A DNA stretch of 31,161 nucleotides, from assembly GCA_004557545.1 (NCBI GenBank), contig SFGV01000017.1, positions 1 through 31,161 on the forward strand, in the 5' to 3' direction. Below, piece by piece: positions 16,203 through 22,944 of the stretch. The translations under genes and the position numbers were made by a program. How positions within the stretch are numbered: the stretch's first letter is position 1; every line of letters starts with the position of its first letter. The notes beneath the pieces were generated by a model that saw nothing but the letters and a program-made list of their open reading frames with translations, was not told the origin of the DNA and did no database searches. This stretch comes from Succinatimonas hippei. Lineage in GTDB: Bacteria > Pseudomonadota > Gammaproteobacteria > Enterobacterales > Succinivibrionaceae.

Positions 16203-17927
16203 ATGACTGGCAGTCTGCTTCTTTGCATCTGTTTGGCGTATTTTGTCGCGGCGTACTTCGCCTACGGCGGATACCTCAAGAAAGTCTTCGCGGTTGATCC
16301 TAACCGTCCCACCCCGGCAAAAACACAGTATGACGGCGTGGACTTCGTACCTACACCGCGTATCGTGCTCTTTGGTCACCATTTCGCGTCTATCGCCGGT
16401 CCGGGTCCGATAGTCGGACCTATCATGGCCGCCTACTTCGGCTGGCTCCCGGCTCTTATCTGGATTCTGGTAGGCTGCGTATTCGTCGGCGCTTTCCATG
16501 ATTTTGCCTCACTGGTTATTTCAGTGCGCAACAAGGGTCACTCAATCTCCTTCGTGATGGAGAAGATGATGGGCTTCAGCGGCCGTCAGCTTTTCGTGGG
16601 CTTCTGCTTTGCCTGCCTGCTTCTGGTTGTCGCGGTCTTTACCAATATGATTTCAGGTATGTTCGTAAAGGTTCCGGCCGTAGCTACCGCCTCGGTGATC
16701 TTCATCGCGATGGCGCCGATCTTCGCCTACTGCACAAATAAGCTTGGAATGAGACTTACCACAGCGTCATTCATTTTCATCCCGCTGGTATTCCTCTCAG
16801 TTCCTTTCGGCGCTGCTTTCCCTCTGGATCTCGTAAACCAGTTCGGTTTTACTCCGGCGGGAGCCAAGTACTTCTGGACCGCGGTGCTCGCTGTCTACAT
16901 TTTGGGAGCCTCAGTGCTGCCGGTTCAGTGGTTGCTTCAGCCTCGTGATTACATGAACTCGTTCCTGCTTTACGGCACTCTGCTCTTAGGCTTCGTGGCG
17001 ATCCTTTTTGCCAACCCTGACATCAAGATGGACGCGTTCGTGGGCTTTGAGGCAATTACCGCCGATGGCAACGAGAGCATGCTCTTCCCGACACTGTTCA
17101 TTTTCATCGCCTGCGGCGCGTGCTCAGGCTTCCATGCTCTGGTAGCTTCCGGCACCACCTCAAAGCAGATCCGTTCTGAAAGGGATATGTTGCCGGTAGG
17201 TTACGGCGCGATGCTGGTTGAAGGCGCCCTCGGCGTTATGGCTCTGGTTGCCGTTATGGCCATGGATCCTGCCACTTTCCCTGAAATCGGCAAGAACCCG
17301 GTCGTTGCCTTCTCAACCGGTATGTCATCATTCTGCACCGCTTTAGGCATCAGCACGCAGTACTCAATGGTCTTCCTGTCACTGGCTATATCAGCGTTCA
17401 TGATGACCTCACTTGACACCGCCACCAGACTCGGCCGCTTCCTGGTTCAGGAGCTCTTTATGCCGAGATCAGAGTCTGATGACGCTAAAGAGGATTTTGA
17501 AAGCGGCGCTAAGAACGTCGGATTCTTCCGCAGAGTTCTGACCAACAAGTATTACGCTTCGTTCTTCTTCGTTGCCTTCTCAATGTTCATGGCTCTGTCA
17601 GGCGAGGCTGCCGCCCTCTGGCCGATCTTCGGCGCGTCTAACCAGCTGATGGCCGCTCTGACCTTCCTGGTTATCACACTGTGGCTGCTCTCCAAGAACG
17701 TTAACTGGGTGATCTCCTTCATCCCGATGATCTTCATGATGGTGATGAGCCTGTGGGGCATCGTTCAGGTTATCAATCAGCAGTGGGGTCATAACTACGT
17801 GCTGGTATGCACCGGTATCTTCCTCTCGCTCATGGCTCTTCTGATGGTCGCACTTGGTATTTCGATTATCTTCCATCACCTGAAGGAATACTTCAACGGC
17901 CGTAAGGTCGCGACTGAAATCAACTGA
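16203..17927 (+). CDS. cstA: CstA-family peptide/pyruvate transporter
   Basis: CstA-family carriers import peptides or pyruvate and are induced at carbon limitation in E. coli. The 574-aa product is mostly hydrophobic, with about 15 predicted membrane helices. Family signatures are VPTPRIVLFGHHFASIAG, GPIVGPIMAAYFGWLP, VGAFHDF and the later CGACSGFHALVASGTTSKQ. It is shorter than E. coli CstA (701 aa) and BtsT (716 aa) and resembles the shorter form common in anaerobes. Substrate therefore cannot be fixed from sequence. The ATG at 16203 has GGAG six bases upstream. A strong promoter and long leader precede it and a terminator follows, so it is monocistronic. Confidence 0.9.
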   Translation: MTGSLLLCICLAYFVAAYFAYGGYLKKVFAVDPNRPTPAKTQYDGVDFVPTPRIVLFGHHFASIAGPGPIVGPIMAAYFGWLPALIWILVGCVFVGAFHDFASLVISVRNKGHSISFVMEKMMGFSGRQLFVGFCFACLLLVVAVFTNMISGMFVKVPAVATASVIFIAMAPIFAYCTNKLGMRLTTASFIFIPLVFLSVPFGAAFPLDLVNQFGFTPAGAKYFWTAVLAVYILGASVLPVQWLLQPRDYMNSFLLYGTLLLGFVAILFANPDIKMDAFVGFEAITADGNESMLFPTLFIFIACGACSGFHALVASGTTSKQIRSERDMLPVGYGAMLVEGALGVMALVAVMAMDPATFPEIGKNPVVAFSTGMSSFCTALGISTQYSMVFLSLAISAFMMTSLDTATRLGRFLVQELFMPRSESDDAKEDFESGAKNVGFFRRVLTNKYYASFFFVAFSMFMALSGEAAALWPIFGASNQLMAALTFLVITLWLLSKNVNWVISFIPMIFMMVMSLWGIVQVINQQWGHNYVLVCTGIFLSLMALLMVALGISIIFHHLKEYFNGRKVATEIN

Positions 17928-17942
17928 TTTCTGTATTTAGCC

Positions 17943-17968
17943 AAGGCCTCCTTCGGGAGGCCTTTTTT
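17943..17968 (+). terminator. Rho-independent terminator of cstA
   Basis: A 9-bp stem, AAGGCCTCC/GGAGGCCTT, is closed by a TTCG tetraloop and followed by a T run. Confidence 0.95.
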
Positions 17969-18271
17969 GTGTGCGTTATCACCAGTTTCGCTTCATACAC
18001 ACTGAACTCTCACATTGTTTGTGCCGGAGAACACCTACTTGTTCATCAATGTATTTTAAAGCTGTGTATTCATACCGGAGGGCGCATGCTAACGCGCTAC
18101 AGTGCAACAAAACAAGTCATATATAACGATTATAATTCCGGTTCCTGGCTATAAAAGCGTTTGCCAGAGCTCTGACGCCAAATCGTCCATCGTGTATCTT
18201 CTTTTATTTGTAGTACAAGTGATAAATTATCTATGGCTTTAATTTGTTGATAAAAGACGAAGGGACCAGAA
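17969..18271. other. Intergenic region without a recognised gene
   Basis: About 300 bp lie between the cstA terminator and the next gene. I see AT-rich stretches with TATAAT-like boxes (for example near 18130) and a 10-bp palindrome, CAGAGCTCTG, at about 18165. I found no convincing promoter pair, tRNA or conserved open frame. The start of the downstream transcript is probably within the last 60 bases. Confidence 0.4.
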
Positions 18272-18769
18272 ATGCAGGAGCCAAATACTTTGACTGATCT
18301 TCCACGCGCTGACAAAGGAAAAGACGTGTTCTTCAGCGTTCCGCCTGAAATGTGGATCATTAAAAAGGATGAGCCTCTGCCTGAAGGTTATGAACTCATA
18401 ACAAAAGGCCATGAGCTTTTTGCCGACGCCAGAGATGAGAGCTACGCCAAATGGCGTCTTTCAAAATTCTGCAGAGCCTGCGGCGCGAACGCCATAGCTG
18501 ATGTCAGAACTGAGCGCTTTGTAAAAAATTCAATTGGCTTTTCTTTCTACATGAACCGGGTGACCGGGGCTCCTGCAGTCATCGCGAAGCGTGACGCAAG
18601 CGGGACTCTTACTTATGCAGATCTTTTAGGGCAGTTTTCAAAGGAGAAAAGCGCTGAGCTTTCAAAAAAACTTGACTCCTATAAGAGAGGAAACCGGATG
18701 GTGATTATCTCCGGCGCGGTGCTTCTGGTTTTATGTATTGTGGGATTTATTCTCTCCGGCGGGTTTTGA
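18272..18769 (+). CDS. Tail-anchored membrane protein, possible YbjQ/RcsF-like domain
   Basis: The 165-aa product is hydrophilic until a single C-terminal hydrophobic helix (about residues 143-163, MVIISGAVLLVLCIVGFIL), so it is probably tail-anchored with the bulk in the cytoplasm. The middle has a CRACGANAIADVRTERF stretch followed by a strand-rich segment ending APAVIAKR. That order resembles the GANAI/GTAV pattern of YbjQ- and RcsF-like domains, but the match is by eye and weak. Two cysteines form a CxxC (CRAC). No operon partner is clear; a 75-bp gap with operator-like sequence separates it from the next gene. Confidence 0.6.
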   Translation: MQEPNTLTDLPRADKGKDVFFSVPPEMWIIKKDEPLPEGYELITKGHELFADARDESYAKWRLSKFCRACGANAIADVRTERFVKNSIGFSFYMNRVTGAPAVIAKRDASGTLTYADLLGQFSKEKSAELSKKLDSYKRGNRMVIISGAVLLVLCIVGFILSGGF

Positions 18770-18773
18770 GTTT

Positions 18774-18820
18774 GCTAAGGCTAACACTAGAGAGTAAGAT
18801 CACTGTTAGTTAAAACTAAC
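18774..18820 (+). promoter_or_regulatory. DtxR-box-like operator
   Basis: GTTAGTTAAAACTAAC (18805-18820) is a perfect 7-2-7 palindrome. GCTAAGGCTAAC at 18774-18785 supplies further half-site-like repeats. The DtxR/IdeR consensus, TTAGGTTAGGCTAACCTAA, shares the TTAG...CTAA core. The palindrome ends 24 bases before the Cys-rich gene, and a DtxR-type repressor is encoded two genes downstream. Confidence 0.55.
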
Positions 18821-18844
18821 TTTGATTATCTGTGTGAGGCATAT

Positions 18845-19039
18845 ATGGGTACAATCGGAAGCACAATCCTGCTGTATGCGATCATCGCTGTCGTGGTCTT
18901 TATGACTTTTCTTGGTGTTAAAAGGGTATTTCAGGTCTTCTTTGTCAGCGGTTCCTGCTGTTCAAATGGCAAGGGGCTTGTGAAGAAGAATTGCGGCTGT
19001 GGTTGTGGTAGTTCTCAGTCAGCCAAAAAGACAGACTGA
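18845..19039 (+). CDS. FeoB-associated-type Cys-rich membrane peptide
   Basis: The 64-aa product has one N-terminal membrane helix (residues 8-30), a short basic stretch and a C-terminal cysteine cluster: CC at 38-39 and CGCGCG with Cys at 50, 52 and 54. This plan fits the FeoB-associated Cys-rich membrane proteins (PF12669), which usually follow feoB and are thought to assist ferrous iron uptake. No feoA or feoB is present in the window, so here it stands apart. GTGAGG is the likely ribosome binding site. The operator-like palindrome upstream and the two metal-type regulators downstream support a role in iron handling. Function is inferred from family and context. Confidence 0.65.
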   Translation: MGTIGSTILLYAIIAVVVFMTFLGVKRVFQVFFVSGSCCSNGKGLVKKNCGCGCGSSQSAKKTD

Positions 19040-19183
19040 AAAACATACATTTTTTGCAAATAACACTTGTGCCTTGTACTTGAAAAGTCCTATGTAGGGT
19101 ATCATGTAATAATAAGCTTAGAGCTCAGAGCGGCCTGCATAGTAGCAGTCGCAGAACCTAAATGGTCAGAATGGAACTTCAAG

Positions 19184-19630
19184 ATGCAAGAAAACGAATC
19201 ATATAATGTGGGCACCCTCACCGAGGACACCCTCCGCAAGCTTGAGGCCAGCGGGCTTCGCATGACGGTCCAGAGAAGGCACATCATAGAGATCCTGACC
19301 AGTAGTCAGTGCACTTCGCCAAAAGAGCTCTGGTATGAGGCCAAACAGTATGTGCCGGATCTCGGTATAGCGACTGTATACCGTCTTATCAACCGCCTTG
19401 AGCAGATCGGTGTGCTTTCAAAAAACCGTAATATTGGCATGCAGCCAGTAACCCCCGAGATAGGCACCCTTACCGACGGGCATGGCAGGGATCTCAAGCG
19501 CCCTGGGCTTAATCTTGATCTTACGGAACTTGTGAGACTTGGCCTGATCTCAAAAGGCGCGATCGGTCATAATAACGTCATTCAACTTACCCTTGTCGGA
19601 GACAAGGTTAATGTCGCGGTCGTTAAATAA
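19184..19630 (+). CDS. Fur-family winged-helix regulator with atypical C-terminus
   Basis: Residues 13-80 (LRKLEASGLRMTVQRRHIIEIL ... IATVYRLINRLEQIGVLS) are a typical Fur DNA-binding domain: compare LKVTLPRLKILEVL and LATVYRVLNQFDDAGIV in E. coli Fur. The remaining 65 or so residues are not a standard Fur dimerisation domain. The HHxH cluster, the CxxC pair and the later His/Cys ligands are missing; only scattered His remain. Sensing, if any, must differ. Total length is 148 aa from the ATG at 19184. Longer in-frame starts back to 19067 add unlikely hydrophobic sequence. It lies between the Cys-rich peptide and a DtxR-type repressor. Confidence 0.7.
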   Translation: MQENESYNVGTLTEDTLRKLEASGLRMTVQRRHIIEILTSSQCTSPKELWYEAKQYVPDLGIATVYRLINRLEQIGVLSKNRNIGMQPVTPEIGTLTDGHGRDLKRPGLNLDLTELVRLGLISKGAIGHNNVIQLTLVGDKVNVAVVK

Positions 19631-19666
19631 AAACCAGATCACGGCTGATCAAAGGTTTAATAAAAT

Positions 19667-20116
19667 ATGATGGAAAAAGCGCAGTTAACCAGCCCTCAGG
19701 ACGCGGTGCCGGAGCCTGTACCCTCAAGAACCGGCGAGCTTGCCGAGTCCGGTGAGAATTATCTTGAGACCATTCTGGTGATGAAGGAGCGCCGTACTGA
19801 TTCAATCGTACGCGCTGTTGATGTTGCAAATGAGCTTCGCTTCAGCAAACCTAGCGTGAGCAGGGGACTTGGGCAGCTCAAAGATAAAGGTCTTATCACC
19901 ATCGCGCCGTCAGGTTGCATTGAGTTCACCCCGGAGGGGCTTGAGAAGGCCAAGAACATCTTCCACAGGCATCAGATCCTAACCGCGATGCTTCAGGAAG
20001 TGGCTGGAGTTCCAAGTGACATCGCCCAGCGCGACGCCTGCCGTGTTGAGCACGTTATTTCTGACGAAACCATGGTTGGAATAGAAAAGTACCTGAAGAA
20101 CAGAGGAATTATCTGA
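19667..20116 (+). CDS. DtxR/MntR-family metal-dependent repressor
   Basis: The 149-aa protein has the family's winged helix (SIVRAVDVANELRFSKPSVSRGLGQLKDKGLI, about 46-77) followed by the first part of the dimerisation/metal domain. Metal-ligand positions are visible: H102 (RHQIL), C125, E128 and H129 in DACRVEHVIS. DtxR has Cys at this position (EACRWEHVMS), whereas MntR proteins have Glu, so iron is the more likely co-repressor. The first metal-site Asp/Met is replaced by Asn (N31). No SH3-like domain follows, giving the short form. An earlier ATG pair (19667, 19670) leaves the start uncertain by one codon. Probable target: the palindrome at 18805. Confidence 0.82.
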   Translation: MMEKAQLTSPQDAVPEPVPSRTGELAESGENYLETILVMKERRTDSIVRAVDVANELRFSKPSVSRGLGQLKDKGLITIAPSGCIEFTPEGLEKAKNIFHRHQILTAMLQEVAGVPSDIAQRDACRVEHVISDETMVGIEKYLKNRGII

Positions 20117-20128
20117 AGCTCAGAGTAG

Positions 20129-20157
20129 AAAAAAGCCTCCCGGGTGGAGGCTTTTTT
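20129..20157. terminator. Bidirectional terminator between the DtxR-type gene and ybaK
   Basis: A GCCTCC/GGAGGC stem is extended by six A and six T on either side, with a five-base loop. It serves both convergent genes. Confidence 0.9.
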
Positions 20158-20173
20158 AGGTAACCCACCAAAA

Positions 20174-20659
20174 CTAATTTTTGCTTTCCTCAACATGGTC
20201 AAGGAAGTTTCCGGTCTTGGCGTTTAGAACTTTGACTAGATCTTTGGGATTAACCCCGACCGAGAACCCCCTTCTTCCGCCTGATACCAGAATCTCATCA
20301 AACTCAAGAGCGCTGTCAGAGAGCAGGGTAAGGGTGCGGCGTTTCTGACCAAATGGGCTTACCCCGCCTATGACATAGCCTGTGATCCTGGTCGCCTCGG
20401 CTGGATCAGCAACCTCGAGTGATTTAAGACCCATGATCCTCGCGGCGTTCTTAAGTGAAATCATGGCGTTTACCGGGGTAACCGCCGTGACATAAGTCTT
20501 TTCATGCTTGAGCAGAATGGTTTTAAACACCCTGCGCGGATCGATCCCGAGTGATTTGGCGGCGAAATGTCCGAAATCATGATCTACGGTGCATTCGTAC
20601 TCGTATTCTTTATAGTTTACTTTGTTTTTCTTTAGGAAATTCTGAGCAGGAGTGATCAT
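20174..20659 (-). CDS. ybaK: YbaK-type Cys-tRNA(Pro) deacylase
   Basis: YbaK/EbsC proteins hydrolyse Cys mis-attached to tRNA(Pro), protecting translation fidelity. The 161-aa product starts ITPAQNFLKKNKVNYKEYEY and has the DHDFGHFAAKSLGI region. The conserved lysine lies in RRVFKTILLK. Further signatures are YVTAVTPVNAMISLK, the GYVIGGVSPFGQKRR loop that defines the YbaK group, and a final SGGRRGFSVGVNPKDLVKVL. The minus-strand start at 20659 gives the family N-terminus and has AGG eight bases upstream; the longer TTG start at 20680 adds seven residues without support. Confidence 0.93.
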   Translation of the reverse strand: MITPAQNFLKKNKVNYKEYEYECTVDHDFGHFAAKSLGIDPRRVFKTILLKHEKTYVTAVTPVNAMISLKNAARIMGLKSLEVADPAEATRITGYVIGGVSPFGQKRRTLTLLSDSALEFDEILVSGGRRGFSVGVNPKDLVKVLNAKTGNFLDHVEESKN

Positions 20660-20681
20660 ATTAGAGACCTGAAAACGCAAA

Positions 20682-20703
20682 TGCCGCGGCTTTTGCCGCG
20701 GCA
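20682..20703 (-). terminator. Hairpin after the YjfB-like gene
   Basis: A perfect 9-bp stem, TGCCGCGGC/GCCGCGGCA, has an AAAA loop on the minus strand. The following sequence is ATTTGCGTTTTC, a broken T-tract, so termination may be partial. Confidence 0.65.
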
Positions 20704-20726
20704 GATATGATAGCGCATAAGAGCGC

Positions 20727-20951
20727 TCAGACGTGCAGGTTGATATTGGTTCCCAGCGCGCCCTCGCTCACGGGCTGATTTACGCCTGAAGCAGGAGCGC
20801 TGGCGGTTGCCTGAGTGGCCTGAACCGTCTGAACCGCGCCCTGAATCATCGCGAGAGCCTGCTGCCCCTGAACGTCCTGCTGGCGCTTGGACATCGCTAT
20901 CTCCATCGAGGCCATGGTGGATGAAGAGTCTGAAGAGATGGTATTTGACAT
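20727..20951 (-). CDS. YjfB-type putative motility peptide
   Basis: The 74-aa product is rich in Gln, Ser, Thr and Ala. It has a helix with ASMEIAMSKRQQDVQGQQALAMIQGA and ends ALGTNINLHV. That plan (short helix, low-complexity linker, LGxxIDV-like end) resembles the YjfB putative motility family (PF14070). Family function is unproven; the assignment to motility gains support from a sigma-28-type promoter directly upstream and from a flagellin gene in the same window. AGGAGGAGG precedes the ATG closely and is a very strong ribosome binding site, so high expression is likely. Confidence 0.65.
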   Translation of the reverse strand: MSNTISSDSSSTMASMEIAMSKRQQDVQGQQALAMIQGAVQTVQATQATASAPASGVNQPVSEGALGTNINLHV

Positions 20952-20976
20952 ATTGTTATCCTCCTCCTGCCTACTA

Positions 20977-21004
20977 TTAACGGCTTGAACGGCACCGGAC
21001 TTTA
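20977..21004 (-). promoter_or_regulatory. Sigma-28 (FliA)-type promoter of the YjfB-like gene
   Basis: On the minus strand TAAAGTCC (20997-21004) and GCCGTTAA (20977-20984) are spaced by 12 bases. The FliA consensus is TAAAGTTT-N11-GCCGATAA. The -10 matches seven of eight and the -35 six of eight; the spacing is one base longer. Confidence 0.7.
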
Positions 21005-21033
21005 AATTTTTTGAGCTTTTTTTATGACCAAAA

Positions 21034-21651
21034 TCAGGCTTCGTGAAGTCCCAGACGTTTCATCGCCTTCTTGTAGCCTTCCTCCGGATCTTTAAAGGAA
21101 ATGGTGACCATGCCGCGGGATTTGCCGGTTTTGATGTTGTCATCATTGTCATCAATGTAGAGGCACTCCTCGGGGTTTAAGTGATAGCGTTCAAACAATG
21201 TAAGATAAAGCCCTTTGTCAGGCTTGGTCATCTTTTCCTCACCCGAGACCACTATTCCCTCAAAGTCGTTTAAGAAAGGGAAAAGCTTAAAGGCGGTAGG
21301 GAAGGTCTCGGCAGACCAGTTGGTCAGGGCATAGCAGGTATACTTACCGGATTTTTTCACGGCGTTGAAGAGCTCAACGCCCTGAGTGATAGAGCCCTGC
21401 AGCATATCAACCCATCTGGTTTTCCACATGGCTATTTCGTTTTTGTAATCAGGGAATTTCTCCTGCAGCTCTTTTATGCATTCATCAAAAGATCTGCCTC
21501 TGTCCATCTGGGCGTTCCACTCACTGGTGCAGACATTTTCCAGAAAGTATTTAAGCTTTGCCTCATCGTGAAACACTGACTTGTACACATAAACAGGATT
21601 CCAGTCGATGAGAACGCCACCGAGGTCGAAGATCACATTCTTGATAGCCAC
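21034..21651 (-). CDS. HAD-family phosphatase, YihX-like
   Basis: The 205-aa product starts KNVIFDLGGVLIDW, where Asp9 is the catalytic nucleophile of the HAD superfamily. ALTNWS is motif II, KPDKGLYLTLFERY carries the motif III lysine, and YIDDNDDNIKTGKSRGM is motif IV. A small alpha-helical cap lies at about residues 15-85. The closest familiar relative is E. coli YihX (alpha-D-glucose-1-phosphatase), which also has FDLGNVIVD and DDNADNI, but substrate cannot be read from sequence. It lies 82 bp upstream of the YjfB-like gene on the same strand, which has its own promoter. Confidence 0.88.
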   Translation of the reverse strand: MAIKNVIFDLGGVLIDWNPVYVYKSVFHDEAKLKYFLENVCTSEWNAQMDRGRSFDECIKELQEKFPDYKNEIAMWKTRWVDMLQGSITQGVELFNAVKKSGKYTCYALTNWSAETFPTAFKLFPFLNDFEGIVVSGEEKMTKPDKGLYLTLFERYHLNPEECLYIDDNDDNIKTGKSRGMVTISFKDPEEGYKKAMKRLGLHEA

Positions 21652-22054
21652 TTTTTACACTCCAAATGTAGGCATAAGCTTCAATTCAGTCTTTCCATTA
21701 TATTTTGAAGGCCGGCATAATTTGCGGATAAAGATCAATAATCTCTGTTTAACGGGGAAAATTTATAAAAACGGAGCCAGAACTTTCAAGGATAGAGTCT
21801 TAAGCCCAGAAAAATCTTTAATTTTGGTGCAAACTTCCTGATAAAAAAGCTTTTCGGTTTGTTTTGGCGCACTAAGCGGGCATGTATTGAAAGAGTGATT
21901 GTTCTACTTGTGCACAAAAACGCTCTTTGATGGTAATTGCTGAACCTGTGAAGCACTCTCTCCGATCATGCGCGGCAGTCTGCTAAAATGTCCGTATTCA
22001 AAAAAGCGCTCCGCTATGGAGCGCTGTGACTAAGATAAGAGGGATCACATAAAG
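21652..22054. promoter_or_regulatory. Divergent regulatory region between HAD gene and ABC operon
   Basis: About 400 bp without a gene. A 10-bp palindrome, TTGTGCACAA (21908-21917), lies inside an 8-bp inverted repeat (21890-21897/21921-21928, one G-U pair). An extended -10 box, TGCTAAAAT, is at 21981-21989, and AGCGCTCC/GGAGCGCT forms a leader hairpin at 22005-22025. The first two could be operators. The left 200 bp is AT-rich with no recognised element. Confidence 0.5.
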
Positions 22055-22810
22055 ATGTTTACCGCTGCAAGAAAGCTGGCGCTGTGCGCTGTGACAATGG
22101 CCGCCGCCATAGGTATGAGCTTAAACGCGCAGGCCGCCGGCAAGACACTGCGTGTCGGAACCGAGCCTACCTTCGCTCCTTTTGAGTTCCTTAACAGTAA
22201 GGCAGAGCCTGTGGGCTACGACATAGACATTATCAACGCCATCGGCAAGGCCGAAGGGGTTGAAATAACCGTGGTGAAAATGCCTTTTGACGGACTTATT
22301 CCGGCAATGCTCACATCACAGATTGACGCCGCTATCTCAGGCATGACGATCACTGAAGAGCGTAAAAAGAAAGTTGATTTCTCCGATCCTTATTATGATT
22401 CAGGCCTGAGCGCCGTGATCCTTACTGCCAACAAGGACAAATTCAAGAAGCTTGAGGATCTTAAGAATTCCAAGATCTGCGGTCAGATTGGCAATACCGG
22501 TATAGATTACGCCAAAAAGCTCTCAGGCAAGGTCACCGCCTTTAACACCCATCCTGAAGCGTATATGGAGCTCAAGAATCACGGCTGTGACGCGGTAATG
22601 ACCGACAAGCCGGTGAACGAGTATTTCCTCTCCCAGCAGACTGACAAGACCTACAGCGAGATCAATGATTTTGCCGAGGCCGCTCAGTTTGGTATTGCGA
22701 CCAAGAAAGGCTCTGACGCGCTTAAGATCATCAACAGCGGCCTTCAGAAGATCAAAGCTGACGGCACCTTTGACAAGATCTATAACAAGTGGTTCAAGGG
22801 AGCTGAATAA
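22055..22810 (+). CDS. Periplasmic polar amino acid-binding protein
   Basis: This is the substrate-binding subunit of a polar-amino-acid ABC importer of the HisJ/ArtJ/GlnH group. The 251-aa product has a signal peptide (cleavage near AQA, residues 25-27). The mature part is typical of family 3 solute-binding proteins (LRVGTEPTFAPFEFLN, GYDIDIINAIGKAEG, FDGLIPAML, DAAISGMTITEERKKKVDFSDPYY). The ligand-carboxylate Arg (TEERKKK) and Asp (VMTDKPV) are present. The ligand may be arginine, histidine, glutamine or similar; I cannot decide. It is the first gene of a three-gene transporter operon. Confidence 0.93.
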   Translation: MFTAARKLALCAVTMAAAIGMSLNAQAAGKTLRVGTEPTFAPFEFLNSKAEPVGYDIDIINAIGKAEGVEITVVKMPFDGLIPAMLTSQIDAAISGMTITEERKKKVDFSDPYYDSGLSAVILTANKDKFKKLEDLKNSKICGQIGNTGIDYAKKLSGKVTAFNTHPEAYMELKNHGCDAVMTDKPVNEYFLSQQTDKTYSEINDFAEAAQFGIATKKGSDALKIINSGLQKIKADGTFDKIYNKWFKGAE

Positions 22811-22817
22811 GCCCATT

Positions 22818-22912
22818 CCGGCAGGCTGTGTCCTAGCCTGCCGGTATCATGTTAGCCGCGGCGCAGTATTTGCCGCGGTTGTCTGCCCAGCAATGACGGA
22901 TGCGGGGCAGAC
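22818..22912 (+). repeat. Three tandem stem-loops between binding protein and permease
   Basis: There are three perfect stems in a row: CCGGCAGGCT/AGCCTGCCGG (22818-22844), CCGCGGC/GCCGCGG (22856-22878) and GTCTGCCC/GGGCAGAC (22881-22912). No T-tract follows any of them. Such structures between the genes of ABC operons commonly protect the binding-protein mRNA or lower downstream expression. Confidence 0.75.
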
Positions 22913-22944
22913 AATGCTTTTATATCCGTTGCAGTTTTTATCTC

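Noticed and set aside
18165..18174. 10-bp palindrome CAGAGCTCTG
   Set aside because: A single short palindrome not aligned with any promoter; likely chance.
18244..18260. FNR-type or sigma-28 promoter before the 18272 gene
   Set aside because: TTGATAAAAG lacks the ATCAA half-site, and the TAAA to TTGATAA spacing (19-20) is too long for FliA.
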